From Agelaius tricolor (Eukaryota > Chordata > Aves > Passeriformes > Icteridae), in NCBI GenBank assembly GCA_023055355.1, contig JALJCS010000050.1:2418001-2482000 (forward strand): a stretch of 64,000 nt of DNA. Reading direction: 5' to 3'. The notes below the pieces were generated by a model that saw nothing but the letters and a program-made list of their open reading frames with translations, was not told where the DNA came from and ran no database searches. The stretch's first letter is position 1; each line of letters opens with the position of its first letter. Shown piece by piece: positions 1 to 11,300 of the stretch. The position numbers and the translations under genes are program-made.

Positions 1-653
1 TCTTTGGTAGTGACCCTGCCCACTGGTGAAACAGGGCCCCCTCTTGCCTAAGTGTTAGCTGGGAAGGCAAAAAGCCTCCCTCCAAAATTGCCCCCTTGCT
101 CCTTGTTCCCCCCCTTCATAGCCTGAGCATGATGTGCTCTGGTCTGGGCTGTGCCCGGGGTCAGCTGGGGTCACCTGTCCTGGCTGTGTCCCCTGCCAAG
201 CTCCCCCGCAGCCCCAGCCCCTCCCCAGCGTGGCTGGACGAGGGGCAGGACAGGCCTTGGCTGTGCTGCAGCTCAGCAAGAACAAAACCATCTCTGCGTG
301 CTCAGCGCTGTGCTCAGCACCCGGCCCAGCAGTGTCTCAGTGCCAGGGGCTGTGCCCTCAGTGCCTGCCAGGGCTTTCCATGGCAACTGCCAGGCCAGGT
401 GCCCCAGGTGTCCCCCCCAGTGCCGGTTGCCATGGAAACAGTGCCCAGCCCTGCCCCTTTCTGTCTGGCTGACCTGGCCTTTGGCCCTGGCAGTGCCCTT
501 GGCTGCTGGTTCCTGGTGCCCGAGCGGCCAGCGCGGCACAGGGCAGGTGGCCATGGCACAGCCCCCAGCAAGGGATCCCCTCTGGCTCTGGGCACTGACA
601 CCAGCCCTGAGCAAGGGGCCCAGGGCAGCTTTCCATGCCCACCAACCATCACA
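1..653. repeat. Arm 1 of a ~650-bp inverted repeat
   Basis: This block is the reverse complement of 38992-39644, with position x pairing with about 39645-x. By eye I counted about six mismatches, so the arms are near 99% identical. It holds two RFX/X-box-like palindromes (374-387 and 426-439, the latter GTTGCCATGGAAAC). The homology ends at about 653, where an LTR fragment begins, and runs off the left window edge. Its overlapping reading frames on both strands are repetitive and look non-coding. It may be one copy of a dispersed repeat rather than the product of a local inversion. Confidence 0.9.
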
Positions 654-656
654 ATG

Positions 657-837
657 CTTTTGCCCAGAAAAAGGTACTTGGACATCCGTAACTCTTTGTT
701 CTTATTGTCTCGGATTCTCCTAAATCCTAATTGTCCTAAGTTTTATTACTTTAATTATATTACTGTTTTATAAAACAATTTAATTGTTTTATAGCAATTT
801 TTTAAAAGTTTAAAAACAAGTGATTGGCGTTTTTCAC
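657..837 (-). mobile_element. Truncated LTR, inverted relative to the next one
   Basis: Read on the minus strand this starts TGTGAAAAACGCCAATCACT at 837 and continues similar to the first ~180 bp of the LTR at 913-1534, with clear divergence. It stops where the inverted-repeat arm begins. It is therefore the 5' third of an LTR of the same family in the opposite orientation, head to head with the complete copy across a ~75-bp spacer. Confidence 0.75.
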
Positions 838-912
838 ACAGTGCCCAACACACAACATCCCATGTACTGATGTTTCTGGGGGAGCCATTTACAACACCAG
901 GGGCTCACAGGA

Positions 913-1534
913 TGTGAAAAACGCCAATCACTTGTTTTTTAAATTTTTAAAAGTTTCATAGTAATAAAATGGTTAGAAAAAGAGCAATATAATTCGAGTA
1001 ATAATAACTTGGCAAATTTGGATTAGTACAATATGAGACAATACAAACAAAGAGTTACGGATATCTGGGTACCTTTTTCTGGGCAAAATAAGCCTGAAAA
1101 AAGACAAACTTTAAGAGAGGATTAACCCTTAAAGACAATAACCTGTTGCATATTCATACACCTCATACATGATGCATAAATTCCATTCAAACCAAGGAGT
1201 CTGTTCAGTGTCGACTTCTTCCTCTGAATCCTGACGGCGTCTTCAGGGCTGAGCAGGCAGGAAGAAGTTCGTTTCCTCTGATAGGAAAGCAATAAATTCT
1301 CTTTCTCTGAAAGATTTAGGTGTCCTGTGGCTGCTATCTCGCTGCAAGTCCTTTCTTTAAAAAAAAAGTATCTCACATAGCATAGTTTTTATTTTAACAT
1401 TATGTTATAACCTAAAACTAGATTTAACACAGTACTTAAGAAAATTAATACAGCATAACTTTCTGACATAACACATATAATATTCATTTGAATATTTGCG
1501 AAAAGCCAATCATAAAATACGCATTTTTCCCACA
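913..1534 (+). mobile_element. Solo LTR of a passerine-type endogenous retrovirus
   Basis: The element starts TGTGAAAAACGCCAATC and ends TTTTTCCCACA, giving TG...CA termini and short imperfect terminal inverted repeats. An AATAAA signal at about 1291 sits on the plus strand and no internal retroviral genes follow, so it is a solo LTR. No clean target-site duplication is visible. It lies about 670 bp upstream of the SYCP1 start codon and could influence that promoter; this is inference. The family name is not assigned. Confidence 0.75.
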
Positions 1535-1539
1535 GGAGG

Positions 1540-2300
1540 ACTGGGCTCCCCCATTTATTCCTTGTACAGGCGGGACCCCTCTTCCCCTCAGACCTCTCCC
1601 GCCTTCCCCGCGACGGCCAAAGTCCCGCTGTGCTGCCCCCGGCCGGCGACCACGGCGACATCGCCAACCCGCCCGGGCCCCCGGGCTGCCCCGAGACCTC
1701 TCTGGCGTCCACGGGCGACGAGCAAGCCCCGCCGATGGCCCCGATGGTGCCGATGGCCCCGCCGATGGCCCCGATGGTGCCGATGGCCCCGATGGTGCCG
1801 CTGGCCCCGCCGATGGCCCCGCCGATGGCCCCGCCGATGGCCCCGCCGATGGCCCCGCCGATGGCCCCGCCGATGGCCCCGATGGCCCCGATGGTGCCGA
1901 TGGCCCCGCCGATGGCCCCGATGGTGCCGTTGGCCCCGCCGATGGCCCCGCCGATGGCCCCGCCGATGGCCCCGCCCGATGGCCCCGCCGATGGCCCCGC
2001 CCGATGGCCCCGCCGATGGCCCCGCCGATGGCCCCGCGGCCGCCGCTCTGTCCGGCCGGGCCGTGCCCGGGCCGTGCCCCGCGAGCTCCGCTAGGCGGCG
2101 CCCCCGCCCCCGCGCTGAGGGGCCGCTGCCGCTTCCCGCCCTTCGCGCCCGCCCTCAGCGGCCGCCGGGAGCTGGGGCCGCTCCGCCCGCCCTTTTATCG
2201 GAGCCATGGAGAAGGAAAACCGCTTTAAATTGTTCATGCCGCCGCGCCTGAGCGCTGGGCAGGTGTCTGCGGGCAGATCCCAGGTGAGCGCTCGGCCGCG
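1540..2300 (+). promoter_or_regulatory. SYCP1: CpG-rich 5' region of SYCP1
   Basis: This stretch is strongly GC- and CpG-rich, unlike the AT-rich LTR before it and the introns after it, and ends at the first SYCP1 coding exon. The ATG at 2206 has a good context (gagccATGG). No TATA box at a convincing distance was seen; ttttat at 2193 is too close to the ATG. A promoter function is inferred from position and composition. The left part is dominated by the GATGGCCCC minisatellite. Confidence 0.5.
1727..2038. repeat. GC-rich minisatellite, (CCGATGGCC)n type
   Basis: Roughly 310 bp are built from 9-bp units related to GCCCCGCCGATG and GATGGTGCC in higher-order mixtures of 9, 12 and 15 bp. It creates spurious open frames in several registers, one of which reads as Met-Ala-Pro-Pro repeats. 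It directly precedes the SYCP1 promoter and is probably length-polymorphic. Confidence 0.9.
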
Positions 2301-5300
2301 GGGCCGCTGAGGGCGGCCCCAAACCCCCCCTCCCCGGCCGTCCCCTCGGGCTGTGCTGCTCTGGAGGCCGCGGCTGAGGAGGGGACGGGGGGAAAGCGCT
2401 GGGGCCCTTCCCCGGGGACACGGGGACAGTGCTGGGCCCGGGGAGTGCCCGGCAGAGCCCCGGGCTGGAGCACACACACACCTGCCCCTTGCCCCGGCAC
2501 AGCCCCGGGCTGGAGCACACACACACCTGCCCCTGCGTGGGCCAGGACGGCTCCTGCACTGGACTCGCGTTTCTGTGCGTATGCCTGGAGTGGCAGGCAT
2601 TCCTCTATCTCCGGCTGGGGTCTGTGTACAAATCACAAACGGGACGGGACTGCTGAGGAACTGCCTTGAGCTGTTTTCTTTTCCAGCATCAGTCTCATTA
2701 CATGGTGATGACAATGGGAAGATGCCAGCAGCTCACATCCCAGGCAGCAGACCAAGAACTTAATGTTACAACTTACTTTCAAAGGTTTTTGACCAATCAC
2801 ACAAAGCAAAAGCATATTGACAGTAGTTCTATCCAACCACTGTAAGCACAGGTACCTTTGGTTCAAACAATGCTTGCCTTTTTTGAATACAATACCTGCT
2901 GCTTGTAAGCCTTAAAACACAATGCACAGAGCTCCATTATTAAGCTTAGAACTTCCTAATATCTCGCTAGATAAACTTCTCTGTAACTTAGGGAGTTATT
3001 CTAGACAAGCGTTAATACACAGACCATTGTTCTATTTGTCCTTTTCTACTTTTTAAATAATTTTTCTGCTGACCTATCTCATGGCTACTGCTTGGCTCTA
3101 ATCACAGTTCTGCTGTCTCTGAGGCTGCCTTTTGCAGCTTTCCCAAACCCCTCTGATTTGATGGATTCCCACAGGCCCCACTCAGATGCTCGCACTGGTG
3201 TTGGTGTCTTGGTCTCACCAGATCAGGTGTGCAGTGAAAATGTTCTGTCCCCACACTGAGTTATGGGAATTCAACAAGTTATTTTTTCATGTTGAAGCTC
3301 CTTATGAAATATGTTGAGATTCAAATGGGACATTCTGACAGCAGATGAGTTAGCTGTTTACAGGATGAACCTCTGTGACTTAAAAACCTTGTAAAAGGGT
3401 ATTTTCATGCTGAAACATAATCAGATATAGTTTAGAAGTGCCCTTGGAAACAAAGCAAGAAAGAAACTACAGTCAACTACTGGTCTTCAAAAAAGTAATT
3501 TGTCTCCTTGGGTCCTTTGCCATGCACCAGGGCCCAGCCAGGCAGGAGCTGCTGAGTTCCCTGCATTGAAAGCTCCCCTTTGGCCACAGTCTATAAATCA
3601 AACTGCAGGACACCAACAGTTTGATCAACCACTGGGCAGGAAGAAGTGAGTTCCAAAGCCATTACCAATACCTTGGGCTTTGAAATTTGTAGGCAGCTGT
3701 TTTATTAATGACCAATTCTATTTTCACATCATCTGTAGGGATTTTTTATGGATTTTATAATTCTTCTTTACAAATGTACCCATAAGGAACTAATGTTTAA
3801 ATTTGTGCAGGGTTTGAACAGATGCTCAGATGATGACTTTAAGCTGCCATTTGATGTGTCGAACTGTGGTGAAATCACTGATTCAGGTACGATTGGAATA
3901 TTTGCCATGCACCTTCTTTAGATTTTTATATCTTGTCAAGGTTTAATTTTCATGAGTAGTCTCACAGTTTCATATCTGTAACTGTTAAATACAGTTTCAC
4001 TGTTACTTTTTTTAGAAAGACATTGACCAAAATCTCTTCATGTTTCAGATACAATTTCACAGCAAGTGAAACTTTGCTCTGAAGTAGATGAAGAGGTCAG
4101 CTAAGTATCAACTCTGCACATCTAATTCCTTGGGGTCTTTTGAATTTGTTCCCAAACAGTGCCTAAAGCATTATTCAGTAGATATTTCAGGGCTAAAGGA
4201 AGTAGTTAAAAGGGAATAATGTTTTCTGTCTCCTGTTTAAAGCTGAATCACTTAGAGGAGATATTTGTGATTTAGTGAACATGCCTGGAAACAAATCTTT
4301 AAAAATTAAGGTGATTGCAATATTGCTGTTGTTCTTTCTTTGTTTGAACTGCCTGTGAAGTCCATGAGCTTTAATTAGAGTAAGATTTAAACACTTAAGT
4401 ATCCTTGTGGAACTGTATCTGAATATTCTGTTGAGGGGCAGAAGGGTTGAAATCAGAGTATTCTTTGGAAAACTGAAGTAGATTATCCCCATTGCCTTGT
4501 CTGGCTTTGTTTTATCTGTAAAACAATGAATTCAGTGGTTTCCAACCTTGTCTGGCTTTGTTTTATCTGTAAAACAATGAATTCAGTGGTTTCCTCAAGC
4601 ACTGGATTCTTTTGACAGTGTCTTTACCAGCAGATCTCTGCTTTAGCACAACTCAGTCCAGCTCATTTTTTTTGCAATAGCTTCTGTACTTTGCAGCTAC
4701 AAAACACTCTTTGCTACCACAAAATAAAACACATTTCTAGCACTCTCCCTGCTGATTTTCATACCCCTGACAACTTTTTAGACTTTTTAATCCTAAGCTA
4801 TTAAAGCACCATCAGGACTGGAAGAAAACTGTGATGCAGCCAAAACAAGGATGGTGTTTGGGGGTGTTGTAAGTGAACCAAAGGGCCCTTTGGGCTCGTG
4901 TGTTGCTCTCCCTGCCTCGACCACTGGCCCAGCACTGCTTGTAGGACACTTTCAAGGTGTTCTAAGGGCACAAGGGTGGTGGTTTTCCTTCCTGCTGCGT
5001 GTGTGAGCAGAGAACTGCTGGGACACTTGGATATTTGTAAATCCCTGGGTCCAGATGGGATCCATGCCAGGGTGAGGAGGGAGCTGGCAGATGAGCTTGC
5101 CAAGCCTCTCTCCATCATTTATCAAGAGTTGTGGCTCACTGCTGAGGTTGCAGATGATTGGACACTGGCCAGTGTGACACCCATTTACAAAAAAGGTAGG
5201 AAGGAGGATGCTGGTAATCACAGGCCAGTTAGCCTGGCCTCAGTGCCAGGTGAGATAATGGAGCAGTTCATACTGAGTGCTATCCCACAGCACTCACAGG

Positions 5301-8300
5301 ATGGCCAGGCTATCAGACCCAGCCAGCGTGGCTCTACGAAGGGTAGGGCATGTCTGACCAACCTGGTCTCCTTCTGTGACCAGGTGACCGCCTGGTGCAT
5401 GCAGGAAAGGCTGTGGATGTTGTGTATCTGGACTCCAGCAGGGCCTTTGGCACTGTCTCCCCCAGCACACTCCTGGAGAAGCTGCAGCCCATGGCTTGGA
5501 CAGGAGCACTCTGTGCTGGGCTCAGAACTGGCTGCATGGCCAGGCCAGAGAGTGATGGTGAATGGTGCTGCATGCAGCTGGCAGCCAGGCACCAGTGCTG
5601 TCCCTCAGGGCTCTGTACTGGGACCAGTTCTGTTCAATGTTTTTATAGACGACGGGGATGAGGGCATTGAGTCCTTCATTAGTAAATTTGCAGAGGACAC
5701 TAAGCTGGGAGCTTGTGATGATCTATTGGAAAGAAGGAAGGAAGGAAGGCTCTGCAGAGAGACTTAGATCAGTTGGATGGATGGGCAGAGTGCAGCAGCA
5801 TGAAGTTCAATAAGTCCAAGTGCTGAGTTCCACATTTTGGCCACAAAAATCCCCCACAACGTTCCAAGCTGGGGACAGTGTGGCTGGACAGTGTTGAGGC
5901 AGAAAGGGCCCTGGGGGTGCTGCTGACAGCCGGTTGAATATGAGCCAGCAATGTGCCCTGGTGGCCAAGAAGGCCAATGGCTCCTGGCCTGCATCAGGAA
6001 TGGTGTGGGCAGCAGGAGCAGGGAGGTCATTCTGCCCCTGTGCTGGGCACTGGTGAGGCTGCACCTTGAGTGCTGGGTCCAGTTCTGGGCCCTCAGTTTA
6101 GGAAGGATGTTGAGGTGCTTGAGCACATCCAGAGGAGGGCAGCAAGGCTGCTGAGGGGTTTGGAGCACAAGCCCTGTGAGGAACGTTGGAAGGAGCTGGG
6201 CTTGTTTAGCCTGGAGAAGAGGAGGCTTAGGGGTGACCTTATTGCTCTCTCCAACTGCCTGAAGGGAGGTTGTAGCCAGGTGGGGTCGGTCTCTTCCACC
6301 GGGCAGCACTGACAGAACCAGAGGACACAGTCTCAGGCTACAGCAGGGGAGGGATAGGTTGGATATTTGGAGGAAATTTTTCACCAAAAGAATAATGAAG
6401 CACTGGAATGCTCTCCCCAGGGAGGTGGTAGAATCACCATCTCTGGATGTGTTTATAAAAAGACTGGACATGGCACTTGGTGCTATAGCCCAGGTGTTGG
6501 GGCAGAGGTTGGACTCGATGATCTGAGAGGTCTCTTCCAACCTCATTATTCTGTGACTCTGTGATTCTGTGTGTGTTCATGGCAAGATCACAGGTACTCT
6601 TGGGCAAAGTCTCTGAAGCTGCTTTTACTTAACTCAGCAGTGTCTGTCAGAAGGAGAGGACAGAAATGGTGTGAAGAACCTGCTAGAAGGAATTTTGGCT
6701 TCACTGATAATTCTGGCAAAACTTTTATTGATTTTGGTGGACTGCAGTTATCCATGTCTTTAAGCCCATCTATGTGGTGATGTCTGAAGGAGGTTTGGGA
6801 TATTTCATTGTATTTGTTTCTCCTGTGTGCTCTGTAAAGCCTTTTGATACATACATAGAGGATGCACAAAGATTTGTGCATCCTGTGCATAAACTTGGGC
6901 TCCTGATCATATATCAACTTATATCACCATCTGTAGAAAAATATTACTCTTGTGATATTTCTAAGAGATAAATACATTATCTCCAACAGTATTAATTAGA
7001 TATTATGTACTATTAATTAGATAGTATTTGAGATTAAATTGTGGAACCTGTTTCAATAGAATACAGAAGCAATGAATGAATTGTTCTCAAAACTCTACAA
7101 AGAGGCTGAGAAGATCAAGCAGTGGAAACTGACTGTGGAAACTGAATTAAACCAGAAAGAAAGAAAGCTCCAGGAAAATAAAAAGACTATTGAAGCACAG
7201 AATAAAGCCATTCAAGAACTGCAGGCCAGTATTGTATAGTGTACATTCAATAAACAAAGTTAAGTGCTTCCTGATTCAGTATGACACTATTATTGATACA
7301 ATTAAATCTTAAAGACTGTTGCAGTTTGGTTTGTGCCTTGAGAAAATGATTATTTTGAGAAGTTGCAGGCACCTGTCCTGTGTGAGTGTTTGTCTGAAGA
7401 ATATACCTGTAAGTGTCTCATTTGCTGGTAAATTATTGTCCATTAATTATTGCATCTTTCATGCAAAAGATGACTCAGCATGTAATACCAGCTAAAACAG
7501 ACTTCTGTCTACTGATGCCCCAAATTACATTTTCATGAGGGATTTGAGAAGTCAAAGTGCATTTCTAATCTATTTTTCAATAACAGTGTCTTTTTGCATT
7601 TGTTCCCTATGAAATTAGTTTGAAAATGAAAAACTCCATTTGAAACTGGAAGATGAGATATGTGAAAATAAAGATCTCTTGAAAGAGTAAGTAATAGAAC
7701 CAAGTATATATTCTTGTGGTGAAATAATCAGTTTCCATGTGGGCAGTTTTATGTAGCTGTTAAATTTTGAAGGTCATTTCCATTGTTACTCCTTAGGTAC
7801 ACAAAGTACTGTGCACTCCTGTGCAAACAGGATATTTTTTCCCTCCTTTAGAGCTGCTGCTTCGAGGCATCTGTGTAACCTGCTCAAGGAAACCTGCACT
7901 CGCTTCACAGAGAAGACCAGCAAACGTAAATGCTTTTTTAGCTTTTATTGATCAGAGTAAATGTACTTCTAGCTTGCTCTAAATTCACAAACAGAAGAAA
8001 GAAGAAGACATTTCTCGTGCTGTTCAGAGAAGTTCTCCAGTTGGGATCGACTGGATGTGGCTCTCAGAGTGAAAAGTGAATTTTAAGTGGCTCACAAAAT
8101 TGGAAGTGAAGCCCCAGGTCTAACAGACTTTTGGTTTGTAATGCTGAATGCAGAGGGCTTTTGAAGCCAGTGAAATTGTTTGCTGAAAGGTGCCAGCCTG
8201 GGAGCTCTTTGGGTGCCCAAACAGTGACCCAGGGTTGAGGCCGTGCCCACAGCCCTGACTGGCCCTGGCAGCCGCTCCAGAGCAGGGCAGGGCTCCTCAA

Positions 8301-11300
8301 GGCTGCTCAGCCCATTGAAGGTTTGCAGGGCCATCCACACACTGGGAATATATTAAGACAGAAGAAGTGACCCTTCATGCCTGTTTTTAGGCAGTAGAAT
8401 CTACTCTAAATTCCCAGCACTCTCTAACAAATTTCCAGAGCTGACATTTCCTGTTTTCAGCCATCACACATTTATGGGGAGAAAAGGTCTTAACCCCAAG
8501 GTACAATGAGTAACTGGAATTCTTCTCATGAAACTGAACAAGCCAGAACAGTTGGATAACTTAATGCAGTTTAAATTCTTGAGGTTTTAAAATATGTTCT
8601 TGATTGGAAGTTCTACTTTATATGCAATTTAGAATTGTTATTCTAACCATTAGAATTTTACTAACTTGATCCTGGATACTTAAGAAGTGTCTATTTCTTT
8701 TTAGCCTTAATTCTAGAAACACTTGTATATAGATGGACTGTTCTTTTTTGATAGCTGTTTCTTTTACTGTTCTCTTTTTAATTGTTTTCTTAGGAAAAAA
8801 TAGTATCAATTACAAAAGTGGAAGAAGGAAAATATGGACATGGAGTGTTGCAATTTTCTAATGACAGCTCTGTGGTTATAGGTATCTGCTGATAGGAAGA
8901 AATTCAGTGCTAAACCCTAGATTACAGTTTAGAAATACTGACAGTGTTGATACATTATTATTCAACAGCATTAATGCTATATTAATTAATATGGTCACAT
9001 CAACTGATCCAGAATTAAACTTTTCACAGAAAAAAATATCTTAGGAAGGAAATTTAAAAGCTGAGCTTGCTTAATGTTTCAATGAAATGCACATTTTCCC
9101 TAAATTCTGTAACTTTTGGCACCATGTTTCATAAGGACTTATTTAATAAGAATGGAGCTGGTAATTCCTTTTTTAATTCATTTTGCTGATTAAGTATAAT
9201 GACTTGGACAGCTGGCATTCTTGTTCAAAAGAAAAACTTTCTCATGTGTTCTTGCTTTGATAGATGAACAGGAAAAGGCAGAAACAATACAATTGTATGA
9301 GGAACTTCATAGCAACATAGAAGTAAGTGACCAGGCTTGATGAAAGGAATGTGAGTTATGTGAGCTGAGCTGAGTTCCATGTTTATGTTGGGATACTGTT
9401 TGTATCCATCATGTGTGGGTATCATGTCATGTGTGATGCAGGAAGTTGGGTTTTCAATCCCTTTTCAAGAATGATTTTTGTGTTCCATAAAACACATTCA
9501 ATGGAGAAAGTGCAGCAGTGTGTGGGATGTGGATCCCTGTGATCTGTGGGATGGGTGCTTAGTGCTGGGTCACTGCCACAACTTCTGGCTTCTTTCTGGG
9601 CTCTGTTTCACCCACCTGCTGGTTCCTCAGAATGGCTGAGGTGGGCAGCAGCCCCTGGAGAAGTTCCAGGGTTTCCAGTATTGAACTTCAGATATTAAAT
9701 TTTGTTTTTAGAGAATGACAGCGGCATTTGAAGAGCTTCGTGTGCAAGCAGAGAACGACAGATCGGAAATGAGTTTCAAATGTGAGAATTCAGTTTATTG
9801 TGTTTATGCAGCTGGCTCAATTTTGTACTTCATAGCTTGTGTTCCACATGCAGGGCCAGGGCAGACAGATGTGAAGGGCTGGAATGGTTAGCAGGTCACC
9901 CTGAGACACTGGGACCCTTCTTTTATTCATGCAGCCTTTGTTCACTGCCTGGCCCCTTCTGTTGCTGTTCCACTGGGCCAAATTTGGAACTTTATTTTTC
10001 AAACTGTCACTCAACATTGAAGTTTTGTCTGTGAAGTACAGTCTAGAGATCAGTGCTTATTTCACATAGTTGGTTTATTTAAATGATAATGCACTAGTGT
10101 ATAGCTACAGAAACTTTAGCTAAATGCTCTCTCTCTGTATGTATAGCCTGGTATGTTCCTGTTTCATTTTCACATGCTCTTTTCTGTTTGTATTTTGATT
10201 ATAAAACCAAACATTGCCTCAACAATTACTCTTGGGAAACAAAAGGTACAGCTGTACAATTCCAAGCAATCTTAAAGTGGAAGTTGTATTGAACTTGGAG
10301 TATATTTCAGCTAGAATGTTAACTGTGGATGTTACTGTATCTCAAAAGTAAAAGAAGAAGCAGAAAAAGTGGACAAGTTTGAAAAAGAATGCAAACTGGA
10401 AGTCAGTCAAAAGGAAAAGCAGGTTTGCTCATTTTACCATCTCATATGTAGAGCTTTATTTGTGACTAAAGGGGCAATGCAAGAGCCAAGAAGTGTTTCT
10501 GGGTATTAGTAAAAAAGACAAAATAACACCTGAAGCTGCATTTAAGTCAAATTCTGCTAAGTTTAGTGATCTTTCAGTACCTTTAGTGTACTGGAATTTA
10601 TGGTTTGATTTAGAATTGGAGAACTTTTTTCTTTAGAGTAATGTGACTTGATCAATATTTGGCTAAGATTATATCTAGCCAAATATTTTCTATCTGTCTG
10701 TCTGTCTATCTATCTATCTCTCTATCTCTCTATCTATCTATCTAATCTAACTTGAATGACAGCAAAATGTCTGCTTATCATACCTGGGGTACAAATGAAA
10801 ATTAACATCTGTCCCTTTTCCAGACTTCATGATGATATTTCTTGCATTTTTCTAGATTTCAGCTCTCACCATAGAGAGAGATGAAAAAGATGTTGTCATA
10901 AAAGACATGAAGGCTCAGCTGCAGATGTCACAAAATAAGATTGCTGACTTAATGGAAGCAAACTGTAAGAGTTCTGCCTGCTGTGTTTAAATGTAATTGT
11001 TTATAGAATTTAAATGTAATTGTTTATGATTGTTTATTTATGAGATGTAATTGTTTATAGAAGCATAGCAAACAGGGTCATGATGGTTTTATTCTGTTGC
11101 TGGTTGGCAGCAGAATTTTGGGGCCTTGAAGGCCTTATTTTTGTTTGGAACAGGAGCTGCTCCTGTGGGAGCAGGACTGGCAGGGTCGTTTTTAGGGTGA
11201 GTCAAGCACTGAGAGCTTTGGAAGATTGCAAGGGGAAAATATGTTGCTTCAGTATTGCAAATTTACAGTCAGGCAGATGTCACTGAGGAAACTTACTTTT

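Noticed and set aside
1488..2251. Overlapping open frames of about 150-250 codons over the GATGGCCCC repeat (Met-Ala-Pro-Pro and Trp-Pro-Arg-Arg repeats)
   Set aside because: They arise in all three frames from a 9-bp tandem repeat and have no conserved domain or splice context.
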